This document shows positions 35,634-44,924 of a DNA stretch of 64,000 nt, piece by piece. The DNA is taken from contig NZ_JBQCJW010000013.1 in NCBI RefSeq assembly GCF_051967575.1, positions 16,477 through 80,476 on the forward strand. Reading direction: 5' to 3'. A program made the position numbers and the translations under genes. The notes beneath the pieces are model-generated. The model saw only the letters and a program-made list of their open reading frames with translations, ran no database searches and was not told the DNA's origin. This stretch comes from Solibacillus silvestris_B (GTDB taxonomy: Bacteria; Bacillota; Bacilli; Bacillales_A; Planococcaceae). Numbering within the stretch: the first letter of the stretch is position 1; each line of letters opens with the position of its first letter.

Positions 35634-36702
35634 AAAAGTGGATGTGTGTATTGTAGGCGGCGGTCCAGGAGGTGCATTGCTTGCGAATATTTTGGCGGAA
35701 AACAATGTTTCGGTCCTATTAATCGAGCGTACAAATGACTTTGCTAAAGCATTTCGAGGCGAGCATTTGAATGAAGAAGGGGAACAAATATTAAAGCAGC
35801 ACGGATTGTTTGAACGAATTGAACAGCTCGGATTACTGCGGATGGAAACATTGGAGTATTGGCTGGATGGAGAAAAAATCAAAACAATCGAGCCTGCACC
35901 TGCCATTGGGCATTTAGGCATTCATGTGCCCCAAGCGCATTTACTGCAAGCGATCATTGAGCAGGCAAAAACGTATCCGACATTTGATTATTTCCTGAAT
36001 ACGACTGTTAAACAGCTTGTTCAAAATGAGGAGGGTCAATATACAGCCGTTCGTGCATTGCAGGGCAACAATGAAATATACATCGAGGCACAGCTTATCA
36101 TCGGTGCAGACGGCCGCTATTCTACGGTACGGAAGCTCGCAAATTTGGATGTGACGATCCGCAATCATGGCTATGATTTATTATGGGCCCGTATACCCGC
36201 ACCGACAGACTGGACACCGTCAATAAAAATGACGCTCGTTGACACGATGCAAATTTCTTTATTCACGCAGGCGAAAGGTTATGTGCAAATCGGCTGGAAT
36301 ATTGAAAAGGGCAGCTATGCATCGCTTCGGAAACAACCATTCTCGCCTTTTGTAGAAAAGCTGACGAAAGCATTTCCGCAATTGACCCATTCCGTGAACG
36401 AACATATACAATCATGGCGCGATTTTGTGCTGCTCGATGTATTCAGCAGCATATCCGAGCAATGGGGTAAAGACGGGGTTGTGCTGATAGGCGATGCTGT
36501 CCATACAATGACCCCTACAGGAGCATATGGTTTGAACAGCTCTTTAATGGATGCACATATTTTAGCGCAAATGCTCCTTCAAAATGAGCGATTTGATTTT
36601 ATGAGCTGTGCTACGGAACGGAAAAAGCAAATCTCTGAAATACAAGCAATGCAAATCGAAAAAGAACAAAAGTTTCAAGATGCTTTTGTCGTATTAGGTT
36701 AG
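35626..36702 (+). CDS. FAD-dependent monooxygenase/oxidoreductase (PHBH-like)
   Basis: About 358 residues of the aromatic-hydroxylase flavoprotein group. FAD-binding elements are GGGPGGALLAN (11-21), LIGADGRYSTVRK (the DG motif) and VVLIGDAVHTMTPTGAYGLN (the GD motif). The substrate is unknown. ATG 35626 lies inside the last codons of ribD, so translation is probably coupled to the riboflavin-type genes. This suggests action on, or supply of, a flavin-related compound, which is inference only. Confidence 0.88.
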   Translation: MNRKVDVCIVGGGPGGALLANILAENNVSVLLIERTNDFAKAFRGEHLNEEGEQILKQHGLFERIEQLGLLRMETLEYWLDGEKIKTIEPAPAIGHLGIHVPQAHLLQAIIEQAKTYPTFDYFLNTTVKQLVQNEEGQYTAVRALQGNNEIYIEAQLIIGADGRYSTVRKLANLDVTIRNHGYDLLWARIPAPTDWTPSIKMTLVDTMQISLFTQAKGYVQIGWNIEKGSYASLRKQPFSPFVEKLTKAFPQLTHSVNEHIQSWRDFVLLDVFSSISEQWGKDGVVLIGDAVHTMTPTGAYGLNSSLMDAHILAQMLLQNERFDFMSCATERKKQISEIQAMQIEKEQKFQDAFVVLG

Positions 36703-36711
36703 GTGAGGGCA

Positions 36712-37272
36712 ATGAAATTTGGTTTTGATATTGATGATACATTAATCGATTTACGTCGACATGCGTTTCGATTATATAATAAAAAGTTGAACAGAGCGGT
36801 CGGGGAGGATATATTCGAAAAAATTCCGACAGTGGAAATTCACGAAGCATTTGGCTTAACGAGCGACGAAGGAAGCGAAATGTGGAATGATTCGATGAAG
36901 GATATATATTTTACGGATTGTCCGAGCTTTGATGGCGCACAACAAGTTTTGCGGAAGCTGGCAGAACAGGGCCATGAAATCTATTACATTACTTCACGTC
37001 CGAAAAAGTATTGCGCGGAAACACGTGCATGGGTGAAAGCACAGGGTTTTCCAGTAGTGGATGCAAATTTTTACTGCGGTATGGAAGACCATGAAAAAAT
37101 CGATATTATAAAAAAACTGGAGCTCGATGTATATGTCGATGACAAGCCTGCCGTTTTAAATACATTAGCAGGAACAAACACGAAAGTCATCGTTAAAAAT
37201 CAATCATATAATCAGCAGGTCGACTATATTCGCCTAGTAAATTGGCATGAATTTGGCGCATTATTAAAATAG
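36712..37272 (+). CDS. HAD-family phosphatase (5'(3')-nucleotidase-like)
   Basis: About 186 residues. Motif I is DIDDT (6-10) with nucleophile Asp6 and acid/base Asp8; motif II is YYITSRPKKY, and the final acidic motif is VYVDDKPAVLN. The shape fits the NT5C/YqfW type of nucleotidase. Being directly behind ribD and the FAD enzyme, it could be the phosphatase that acts on the ribitylaminopyrimidine phosphate, but that is speculative. ATG 36712 is preferred over GTG 36703 because GGTGAGG then serves as ribosome binding site. Confidence 0.82.
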   Translation: MKFGFDIDDTLIDLRRHAFRLYNKKLNRAVGEDIFEKIPTVEIHEAFGLTSDEGSEMWNDSMKDIYFTDCPSFDGAQQVLRKLAEQGHEIYYITSRPKKYCAETRAWVKAQGFPVVDANFYCGMEDHEKIDIIKKLELDVYVDDKPAVLNTLAGTNTKVIVKNQSYNQQVDYIRLVNWHEFGALLK

Positions 37273-37357
37273 TTTGAATTTTTGACTCTTCAAGTCGTAA
37301 AATCTGTGGTATTGTTATGAATGTATAGTACTTACGGGTTGGAGGATTAATAAAATT

Positions 37358-37954
37358 ATGATTACTGAACAACATTACGAGGCAAGTATTCATTATAACG
37401 GAATAATTTTACTGTCGGCTTATTTACAGCGCCAATATGTATACCGAACAATTCAAGTCCGATTAAACAATGCGAATGAAGAGCCGTTAAATAAAGTCAA
37501 AAATATGCTTGAGCATACAGAGGCGATGCTCACTGTTTTTGAAGAGACTAAAAGCTTGATGGACGGTCAGCGCAATAAGCTGAAATTGTTCGCAAGTGAA
37601 GTGGCGATGATGATGCAAAATTACATTAAAGAGGAGCCTGATTTTAACGAGCGCTTAGCGGTGGTTGGTTCCACTCTTTATTCGGAGCAATTAATGAACA
37701 ACGGTATTATTAAATTGGGCTATATATTCAAGCAAAATATCGGAAAAGATTTCCCGGCACGCGTGAAATTTTATGAAGAGCGCACGAAAGTAATTGATGT
37801 AATGGTTCAGCTAGTATCTGAAGAAAAAGAAATTGAGCAGGGCATGCAGAATATTTTAAACAAATGGTATGACGGCATTGCCAATCAGAAAAAAGGCATT
37901 ATGGAAGATTTATCAAAAATCAATGAAATGCTCGATTATAAAATACAGCAATAA
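37358..37954 (+). CDS. hypothetical helical protein
   Basis: 198 residues, soluble, rich in Lys/Glu/Gln, with long predicted helices and no recognised domain. LNKVKNMLEHTEAMLTVFEE and RVKFYEERTKVIDVMVQLV suggest helical hairpins or a coiled coil. GGAGG precedes ATG 37358, and codon use is like that of its neighbours, so I accept it as a gene. I do not recognise the family. Confidence 0.75.
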   Translation: MITEQHYEASIHYNGIILLSAYLQRQYVYRTIQVRLNNANEEPLNKVKNMLEHTEAMLTVFEETKSLMDGQRNKLKLFASEVAMMMQNYIKEEPDFNERLAVVGSTLYSEQLMNNGIIKLGYIFKQNIGKDFPARVKFYEERTKVIDVMVQLVSEEKEIEQGMQNILNKWYDGIANQKKGIMEDLSKINEMLDYKIQQ

Positions 37955-37957
37955 AAC

Positions 37958-37996
37958 AACACCTTGCCATTTGATTTCTCTTAGTGGCAAGGTGTT
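37958..37996. terminator. terminator between convergent genes at 38.0 kb
   Basis: AACACCTTGCCA (37958-37969) and TGGCAAGGTGTT (37985-37996) form a perfect 12-bp stem. The T-rich side is on the minus strand. Confidence 0.82.
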
Positions 37997-38003
37997 CATC
38001 TGC

Positions 38004-38393
38004 TTATTGGCGGTCGAAAAATACTTTATCGATATTGTATTTCGCTTGGAACTGGTTGATTGCGTACGTTTCATAAATTTCGCGTTCCATTGGATCCTCA
38101 ATTTCATATACTTCAATTTTGTGGATTTCGCCGCGGTGGTTTTTCACAGGCGATACATTATCTTCAAAGTGCTTTTTGATGCGTTGACGGATTTTTCGTG
38201 CTTTCCCGACGAATAAAAGCTCGTTTTGTTCATTATAGAAGAAGAAAATCCCGCCTTTATCCCGCGTGATTTTATGGAAATCAATGAAACCGAAGTATGG
38301 CTTAATTTCCACCTCTCCTTGTTTCAAAACTTGCTCACGCTGACGAATTACTAAATCCGGCTTTGGCATTTCAATTTTAATCAATTTGTTCAC
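38004..38393 (-). CDS. GIY-YIG nuclease family protein
   Basis: 129 residues with a GIY-YIG fold as in the UvrC N-terminus: GIFFFYNEQNELLFVGKARK carries the degenerate GIY and YIG elements, followed by the conserved Arg of IRQRIKKHF and a downstream Glu. No other domain is present, so the role (structure-selective nuclease or decayed homologue) is open. The start is uncertain: GTG 38393 lies only one base from AGGGA, while TTG 38384 has 10 bases of spacing. Confidence 0.8.
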   Translation of the reverse strand: MNKLIKIEMPKPDLVIRQREQVLKQGEVEIKPYFGFIDFHKITRDKGGIFFFYNEQNELLFVGKARKIRQRIKKHFEDNVSPVKNHRGEIHKIEVYEIEDPMEREIYETYAINQFQAKYNIDKVFFDRQ

Positions 38394-38743
38394 GTCCCTA
38401 AATTATTGTAAAAGCCTATTTTACACGAAAAAAAGGTAAATTGCCATTCATATAATTAATTTCAGCATTCGATATTACAAATAAAGGAAATATATTCACA
38501 TTTTATATACAGATTATCCGACACTATTAAAGCTATTATTTATTATCCCTTCGAACCAATTATCGAACAACAGCAATATATCTATCCTTTTGTACATAAA
38601 AAAACCTTTTTAGTATGAATGGTCAAGCGAAATATTAGCCAATTTAGCACGAATTTTTATATATTTTTGAATTTTCGCTATCTTTTATACGTGATTTTGA
38701 TTATTGTAAATTTAATTGTTTTAAATGAGAGAGAAGGAATTGT
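38394..38743. other. 350-base intergenic region, no gene seen
   Basis: Very AT-rich DNA between divergent genes. It must hold promoters for both, but no -35/-10 pair stands out. No hairpin, repeat or coding fragment was recognised. Confidence 0.5.
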
Positions 38744-39616
38744 ATGCAAAAATATAAAGGCGAGCTGTTAATGCTCATTACCGCTGTCATGTGGGGAAGC
38801 GGCTTTGTTGGAATGGCAAAAGGTCTGGAACATTGGACAGTGTTTCAATTGATGGCAGGGCGTTTTTTATTAGCCTCTGTTATTTTAAGTATTATTTTTT
38901 ATAAAAAGCTTCGACTAATTTCTAAAGCGGTATTATGGAAAGGCGCAGTGCTCGGCGCCATTCTATTTATAGCATTTACATTGCAAACGATGGGCCTGGA
39001 ATATACGACCCCGTCCAAAAATGCTTTTTTGACTGCAATTAATGTAATTATCGTTCCAATTATAGCTTATGTCATCTATAAGCGGGGAATTGACCGGTTT
39101 GAATTTATCGCTGCGGGCGTTGCAGTAATCGGAATTGGTTTTTTATCATTGCAAGATTCGTTAACGATTAATATTGGGGATTTTTTATCCATACTTTGTG
39201 CAGTCGGCTTTGCATTCGATATTTTTTATACGAATGTTTTTGTAAAAACGGAGGATGCGCTCGCATTGACGATTGTTCAATTTTTTACAGCGACAGTGCT
39301 TAGCGTCATTTCTGTATTAATATTAGGTGAAGTGCCGACGACCTACACTTCTGAAGGATTTGGAATCATCGTTTATTTAGCTGTATTTTGCACGGGTGTT
39401 GCCTATGTTTGTCAAAATATCGGGATGCAATATGCGAATCCTACGAAGTCTGCGATTATTCTATCAACGGAATCATTGTTCGGTACGATGTTCTCGGTGC
39501 TTATTTTGAATGAAATTTTAACAGGTCGCATGCTTGTAGGATGTGTGCTCATTTTCTGTGCTATCTTATTTGCGGAAGTGAAGCCAACTTTCAGGCGGAA
39601 AAAATCATATATTTGA
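38744..39616 (+). CDS. EamA/DMT family transporter
   Basis: 290 residues with ten hydrophobic helices in two EamA repeats. MLITAVMWGSGFVGMAKGLE, YTTPSKNAFLTAINVIIVPI and the second-repeat equivalent MQYANPTKSAIILSTESLFG are typical of drug/metabolite exporters. Substrate unknown. AGAGAAGGA precedes ATG 38744. Confidence 0.9.
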   Translation: MQKYKGELLMLITAVMWGSGFVGMAKGLEHWTVFQLMAGRFLLASVILSIIFYKKLRLISKAVLWKGAVLGAILFIAFTLQTMGLEYTTPSKNAFLTAINVIIVPIIAYVIYKRGIDRFEFIAAGVAVIGIGFLSLQDSLTINIGDFLSILCAVGFAFDIFYTNVFVKTEDALALTIVQFFTATVLSVISVLILGEVPTTYTSEGFGIIVYLAVFCTGVAYVCQNIGMQYANPTKSAIILSTESLFGTMFSVLILNEILTGRMLVGCVLIFCAILFAEVKPTFRRKKSYI

Positions 39617-39667
39617 GTTAAGGGCTAAATAGTGCAGCCCCCATTAATTTATACCTCTCTTTGCTGC

Positions 39668-39707
39668 AAAAGGGTGTTCCAAAAAAACTTTTAGAACACC
39701 CTTTTTT
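39668..39707 (+). terminator. terminator after the EamA gene
   Basis: AAAAGGGTGTTC (39668-39679) with GAACACCCTTTT (39694-39705) and further T. Confidence 0.88.
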
Positions 39708-39724
39708 ATATATGGCTAAAATAG

Positions 39725-39934
39725 AAGTGTTTCAGTGATTGCGCTGAACTAACTGGAATTTTGAATTCAGCTCAAATTTGGAAGATTGTTTACCGGGAAT
39801 GGGGCTTCTTCAATATGGCGATTGGACCGGTTGTCGGACTTATAGCTAGAAAAAATATAGACGCTGCGTATCCAACAACGAAAAAGAGAAAGCGTAAATT
39901 TTTGATTGCCGGAAATATCAATTTAAAAATATAG
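39725..39934 (+). pseudogene. possible gene remnant (C-terminal fragment)
   Basis: Seventy codons stay open on the plus strand from a TAG at 39722 to a TAG at 39932, without a usable start codon. The translation includes QIWKIVYREWGFFNMAIGPV, VGLIARKNIDAAYPTTKKRK and a basic tail, which looks like the end of a membrane protein. I do not recognise the parent. It is probably debris in the gap between two complete genes. Confidence 0.4.
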
Positions 39935-40039
39935 TATACAAACTAATATTTTCGTATGGATTGCGAATTTAAGCATGTTTACGAACCGATAATTAAGGAA
40001 AAGGATATAGGGAAAATGGATGGGGGAGGACGAGTGCGC

Positions 40040-40780
40040 ATGTTAAATTATACTCGAAACGGTTCAGGGGAAGCCGTTGTATTAATTCATGGATTTTTGG
40101 GCGGGACGGCAATTTACGACAGAATAATCGATGCTTTAATACAGCGTTTTGATGTAATAGCGATTGATTTGCCTGGTCATGGAAAAAGTGAGGCACCAGA
40201 GGGCGATTACACGATGTACCGTTATGCAGAAGGAATTATCGATGTCCTGATGGCTGAAAAAGTGGAAAAATCATATTGGATTGGCCATTCAATGGGTGGC
40301 TATATTACATTGGCGGCAATTGAAAAGAATTATACGAATATTGAAAAAGCGGTATTATTATATTCATCTGATGCCCCTGATACGGCAGAAGCAATCGAGA
40401 AACGAACAAAGCAGCAAGAAGAAATTATGGAACATGGTGTTGGATCATTTGTTGATGGCATCATTCATAATTTTTTAGCACCTGACGCTAAAACTGAAGA
40501 TGTATTATTCGCAAAAGAAGTTGCCTATGAAGCGAAAGCGGAAGGACTTGTCACTGCACTTGGCGCGATGAAAACCCGACCAGATCAACGTGATTTAATA
40601 GATGTGACGTCCACACAAATATTGGTAATTGAAGGCGAGCAAGACAATGCGGTCACACCGATTGAAACAACAAATCCGAACGTCTCGAAAATAAAAACAA
40701 ATACGGGTCATTTAGGTATGCTGGAAGATCCGCAAACTGTCCTTCGAGAAATATTAAATTTCTTAAATCCTGCAGAATAA
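40040..40780 (+). CDS. alpha/beta-fold hydrolase
   Basis: About 246 residues. Oxyanion-hole region VVLIHGFLGG (13-22), nucleophile elbow GHSMGG with Ser84, an acid in VIEGEQDNAV and the C-terminal His in NTGHLGMLE. The layout recalls MenH-type hydrolases, but there is no menaquinone context. The reading frame is open upstream to 39956; GGGGGAGG at 40022-40029 favours ATG 40040 (or GTG 40034). Confidence 0.87.
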   Translation: MLNYTRNGSGEAVVLIHGFLGGTAIYDRIIDALIQRFDVIAIDLPGHGKSEAPEGDYTMYRYAEGIIDVLMAEKVEKSYWIGHSMGGYITLAAIEKNYTNIEKAVLLYSSDAPDTAEAIEKRTKQQEEIMEHGVGSFVDGIIHNFLAPDAKTEDVLFAKEVAYEAKAEGLVTALGAMKTRPDQRDLIDVTSTQILVIEGEQDNAVTPIETTNPNVSKIKTNTGHLGMLEDPQTVLREILNFLNPAE

Positions 40781-40781
40781 C

Positions 40782-40820
40782 AAAAGATGGCAAGCATAAT
40801 TATTTTGCTTGCCATCTTTT
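40782..40820. terminator. bidirectional terminator between hydrolase and TetR genes
   Basis: AAAAGATGGCAAGCA (40782-40796) and TGCTTGCCATCTTTT (40806-40820) form a perfect 15-bp stem. Confidence 0.9.
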
Positions 40821-40821
40821 A

Positions 40822-41643
40822 TTAGCTAAATTGCTTTCTTAAATATAAAGTAATCCAATTTAAGCTTTCATTTTTCTCTAAATTGGAAACAAGGCCAAGA
40901 ACGATTGCATTGCGTGGTTTATCCAGCAGAAGCTCTTCTTTAAGCAATTGAATCGAATCCAGCTCCAACTTATTATTCGTAAGCTTTTGAAGTTGATTGA
41001 GTTCTTCTATAATATGCTCGGTCGAATAATTTTCAACACGATTGTAAAGCTGTGAAGAACTTTGCAAAAAAATGATTTGGCTTTTTGTAGCCAATAATGT
41101 TGTTTTCTCTACAAGTGAATCTGCAAGCTTTAAAATATCGAATGGTTTGCTTGATTCGAAAAAGTATTGTAAGTACGATTGTATCATTCCGTTTACGACG
41201 ATGACTAAATCGTACTGCTTTCCTTCAATTTGCTCTCCGAATACATCAAACAACAACTTTTCCAAGCTTTTTTTAGACAGCTCCACATAATAATGAATCC
41301 GTTCAATTAATGTTTCATTAATGGCTGAAACCTTTTCCTTCAATAAAACTTCGGCGAAGCCTGTATATTGTGACATTATTTTAAATGTGTAAACAAAATA
41401 AATATGAAGCTTTTCTGACGGTGTCGAACCTTCATTGACTGCTTGGTCAACTTCTCGAATAATATTGTTCATAAAATGTTCAATAATTGAAAAGATGAGC
41501 TCATCCTTCGATTTGAATGATAAATAAAATGCACCTTTTGAAATACCGCAATGGTCAGTAATTTGTTGTACTGACGTAGCTTCTATTCCTTTTTCCGCAA
41601 ATAGCTGAAGGGCAGAATCGATTATCAATTGTTTTCTTGTCAT
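40822..41643 (-). CDS. TetR/AcrR family regulator of the RND exporter
   Basis: 273 residues, long for the family. The N-terminal helix-turn-helix is clear (ALQLFAEKGIEATSVQQITD, HCGISKGAFYLSFKSKDELI); the rest is a helical ligand domain. It is divergent from the SwrC-type RND gene, and a palindrome suited to a TetR protein sits inside that gene's promoter, so it very probably represses it until an exported compound binds. The extra C-terminal length resembles YerO of B. subtilis, which lies beside swrC. Confidence 0.88.
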   Translation of the reverse strand: MTRKQLIIDSALQLFAEKGIEATSVQQITDHCGISKGAFYLSFKSKDELIFSIIEHFMNNIIREVDQAVNEGSTPSEKLHIYFVYTFKIMSQYTGFAEVLLKEKVSAINETLIERIHYYVELSKKSLEKLLFDVFGEQIEGKQYDLVIVVNGMIQSYLQYFFESSKPFDILKLADSLVEKTTLLATKSQIIFLQSSSQLYNRVENYSTEHIIEELNQLQKLTNNKLELDSIQLLKEELLLDKPRNAIVLGLVSNLEKNESLNWITLYLRKQFS

Positions 41644-41665
41644 AATAAGTTCATACCCCTTTCAA

Positions 41666-41694
41666 TTGACACGTGACCGGCTAGTCATTATTAT
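41666..41694 (+). promoter_or_regulatory. swrC promoter with embedded operator
   Basis: TTGACA (41666-41671), a 17-base spacer and TATTAT (41689-41694). The near-palindrome TGACCGGCTAGTCA (41674-41687) fills the spacer, so a bound repressor would exclude RNA polymerase directly. Confidence 0.8.
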
Positions 41695-41736
41695 AAAATG
41701 GTGGTTACATATAGTCAAGAAAGGTAAGGTGGAACC

Positions 41737-44700
41737 GTGAAAGGCTTAGTTAATTTTGTATTAAAAAACAAGCTTGCCGTATGGTTGTTAACAATCATAA
41801 TCGTATTTTCTGGTATTTATTCATCAACACGAATGAAGATGGAATCGATCCCTGATATTTCGATCCCATACTTAATCGTAATGGGTGTATATCCAGGAGC
41901 TACACCGGAGCAAGTAATGGATGATCTTTCTATTCCTTATGAAAAGGCAGTAGAAAGTTTAGAAGATGTAAAGGCCGTTTATTCTACTTCTAGTTCAAAT
42001 GTTTCCCAAGTTCAGGTGGAATATGAATATGGCGTGGATATGGATGAAAAGAAACGTCAATTGGAAGCTGCATTAGATAATATTTCACTTCCTGAAGGTG
42101 CACAGGAGCCTTCGATTATGGCAATCAGCATGAATATGATGCCGGTCATTGCGTTATCTGTGAGCAGCAAAGAGGAAGACATCGTTGAATTAACTTCAAC
42201 GGTCGAGCAAATTATTCTTCCGAAGCTAAACAAAATTGACGGTGTTGCCTCTGCGACAGTAACGGGTCAGCATATTGAAGAAGTGGCTTTCACATATGAT
42301 GAAGCGAAAATGAAAGAATTGGGCTTGACAGAGGATTCGGTTAAGCAAATGATTCAAGCGAGCGACTTGGCGATTTCTTTAGGTTTATACAAATTTGAAG
42401 AAGGCGAGCAAGCTGTAGCGGTAGATGGCAAGTTTAAAACAGTTGAAGATTTGAAAGAAATGTTAATCCCTGTCACACCATCTGAAACAAATCCTGTACC
42501 TTTCGTAAAGTTAGGAGATATTGCACAGATCGAAAAGGTTGGCAAGGTTCAATCGGTTTCCCGCACGAATGGTAAAGACGCTATCGCCATCCAAGTCGTG
42601 AAAGGGCAAGATGCAAACACTGTAACGGTAGTTAATGCCGTTAAAGATTTAATCGAAGAAGAGCAGGATTTAATCTCCGGTCTCCAAATGGATATTTCTT
42701 TAGACCAAGGTAAGCCTATTGAAGATTCAGTCTTTACAATGGTTGAAAAAGCAGTGTTCGGCGGATTGATCGCGGTATTGATTATCCTTTTATTCCTGCG
42801 TGACTTCAAATCGACAATCATTTCGATTATTTCTATTCCAGTATCAGTATTTATGGCATTAATGCTATTGCACTGGATGGATATTACACTTAACATTATG
42901 ACACTTGGTGCGATTACGGTGGCAATCGGACGTGTAATTGACGACTCGATTGTAGTGGTGGAAAACATTTACCGCCGTATGCATTTAAAAGAAGAAAAAT
43001 TACAAGGTCGTGCGCTTATTCGTGAAGCAACAATTGAAATGTTCAAGCCGATTTTATCTTCAACATTAGTAACGATTGCGGTATTTGCGCCACTTGTATT
43101 TGTAGGCGGTATGGTAGGGGAATTATTCGTACCATTCGCATTGACAATGTCATTTGCATTAATCGCTTCATTAATTGTTGCGATTACAATCGTGCCAGCA
43201 CTTTCTCACACATTATTCCGAAAGAAAATTTACGGTGAGAAATTAGAAAGCCAGCATAAAGAAGTTGGTAAACTTGCATTAACTTACCGCAGCTTCCTAG
43301 AGAAATGCTTAAATCATAAATGGATTACTTCAATTATTGCAATTGTAGTGTTAGTTGGCTCTTTAGCTTTAACTCCATTAATCGGTTTTAGTTTTATGGG
43401 TTCCCAGGAAGAGAAAGTTATGTATTTAACATACACACCAAAAACTGGCGAGTTAATGGAAAATACATTGGCGAACATTGAAGAAGTTGAGCAGGAATTA
43501 ATGAAACGTAAAGACATCGATATTTTACAATTATCGGTGAATACGGAGCCTTCAACAGATATGGCTTCCATGATGACAGGTGGAGGAGCTGGCGGCGGTT
43601 TAATCTACGCCATTTTCGATCCTGATATGAAAGATTTCCCTGCAGCTAAAAAAGAGGTAGAGGACTACATCTTTAATGTTGGGCAATCTGGCGAGTGGAA
43701 AACGCAAAACTTCGCGATGGGTATGTCTTCAAATGAAGTTAGCTATACGTTATACAGCGAAGATTTAGATAAACTGAATGAAGCTGTTGCTCAAGTGGAA
43801 GATGTTCTGGTCGACATCGATGGATTGGATGAAGTTGAATCAAATGCATCTGCACCATATGTAGAAAATGTATTAAAAGTTGATCAGCAAAACGTATTAC
43901 AATACGGTTTGACAACGGCACAAATTTTAATGGCTTTACAAACGAACACAAATAAAGAAATTTTAACAACGGTTGAAAGGGATGGCGCGGATATTAATGT
44001 CGTTGTACAGCGCGAAGCAAAATCAGCTGCTGCCGACATTGATGAATTATTGGAAACGCCAATCCAGACAGCGACTGGTCAGACGATGACAATCGGTGAA
44101 TTGGTAGAGCTGGAGGAAGGTACAACATTAAATTCATTATCTCGTCAAAAAGGGGAATACTTTGCAACTGTATCTGCTACAATTACAGACAAAGATATTT
44201 CGAAAGCAACTTCTGCAGCAGATGAAAAAATTGCTGATTTAGAATTACCTAAAGGGGTTACGACAGGTGTAGGCGGTGTTGCAGCAGATATGGCTGAAAC
44301 ATTTACACAATTAGGGGTAGCAATGGTTGCCGCGATTGCGATTGTTTACTTTATCCTAGTTGTAACGTTCGGTGAAGGGTTAGCGCCATTCGCGATTTTA
44401 TTCTCATTGCCATTTACGGTAATTGGTTCTTGGATTGGGTTATTCGTGACAGGCCAAACAATTTCGGTATCAGTAATGATGGGGCTGCTCATGTTGATTG
44501 GTATCGTTGTTACAAATGCAATTGTACTTGTAGACCGTATTATCCGTATGGAACATAGTGGTATGAATATGCGTGAAGCGATTCTTGAAGCAGGGGCGAC
44601 ACGTTTACGTCCGATTTTAATGACGGCGATTGCGACGATTGGTGCGATGCTGCCAATGGCATTCGGCGGTGCTGGCGGCGGTCTGATTTCTAAGGACTTA

Positions 44701-44823
44701 GCTGTAACAGTAATCGGCGGTTTATTATCGTCTACAGTATTAACATTAATCGTCGTACCGATTGTATATGAAGTATTATCAAAAATGCTGAAGAAAAATC
44801 GTAAAGACGTGAAAGACAATTAA
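41737..44823 (+). CDS. swrC: RND efflux transporter (SwrC/AcrB family)
   Basis: A 1028-residue proton-driven exporter with 12 helices and two large extracellular loops. N-terminal KNKLAVWLLTIIIVFSGIYS; FPDIS-type motif as IPDISIPYLIVMGVYPGATP; the proton-relay pair in GRVIDDSIVVVENIYRR (about 400-416); and the second-half LMLIGIVVTNAIVLVDRI. Gram-positive homologues such as SwrC export lipopeptides and other amphiphiles. GTG 41737 follows AAGGTGG. No membrane-fusion gene adjoins it, as usual for this group. Confidence 0.93.
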   Translation: MKGLVNFVLKNKLAVWLLTIIIVFSGIYSSTRMKMESIPDISIPYLIVMGVYPGATPEQVMDDLSIPYEKAVESLEDVKAVYSTSSSNVSQVQVEYEYGVDMDEKKRQLEAALDNISLPEGAQEPSIMAISMNMMPVIALSVSSKEEDIVELTSTVEQIILPKLNKIDGVASATVTGQHIEEVAFTYDEAKMKELGLTEDSVKQMIQASDLAISLGLYKFEEGEQAVAVDGKFKTVEDLKEMLIPVTPSETNPVPFVKLGDIAQIEKVGKVQSVSRTNGKDAIAIQVVKGQDANTVTVVNAVKDLIEEEQDLISGLQMDISLDQGKPIEDSVFTMVEKAVFGGLIAVLIILLFLRDFKSTIISIISIPVSVFMALMLLHWMDITLNIMTLGAITVAIGRVIDDSIVVVENIYRRMHLKEEKLQGRALIREATIEMFKPILSSTLVTIAVFAPLVFVGGMVGELFVPFALTMSFALIASLIVAITIVPALSHTLFRKKIYGEKLESQHKEVGKLALTYRSFLEKCLNHKWITSIIAIVVLVGSLALTPLIGFSFMGSQEEKVMYLTYTPKTGELMENTLANIEEVEQELMKRKDIDILQLSVNTEPSTDMASMMTGGGAGGGLIYAIFDPDMKDFPAAKKEVEDYIFNVGQSGEWKTQNFAMGMSSNEVSYTLYSEDLDKLNEAVAQVEDVLVDIDGLDEVESNASAPYVENVLKVDQQNVLQYGLTTAQILMALQTNTNKEILTTVERDGADINVVVQREAKSAAADIDELLETPIQTATGQTMTIGELVELEEGTTLNSLSRQKGEYFATVSATITDKDISKATSAADEKIADLELPKGVTTGVGGVAADMAETFTQLGVAMVAAIAIVYFILVVTFGEGLAPFAILFSLPFTVIGSWIGLFVTGQTISVSVMMGLLMLIGIVVTNAIVLVDRIIRMEHSGMNMREAILEAGATRLRPILMTAIATIGAMLPMAFGGAGGGLISKDLAVTVIGGLLSSTVLTLIVVPIVYEVLSKMLKKNRKDVKDN

Positions 44824-44828
44824 TGAAT

Positions 44829-44868
44829 ACAGCCTGTAAGAAGTAAGATGCTTACAGGCTGTTTTTTT
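44829..44868 (+). terminator. swrC terminator
   Basis: ACAGCCTGTAAG (44829-44840) and CTTACAGGCTGT (44851-44862) followed by T. Confidence 0.92.
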
Positions 44869-44924
44869 GTACAATTAAGGGTATAGAAGGGATATTCATC
44901 AGCATACATACAGGGGGAGTATCA

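Noticed and set aside
35021..35734. Minus-strand 237-codon open frame opposite ribD
   Set aside because: It is the shadow of ribD and the start of the FAD enzyme, both with clear motifs.
44346..44819. Minus-strand 157-codon open frame opposite the end of swrC
   Set aside because: Antisense to conserved RND helices; low-complexity Ile/Thr translation.
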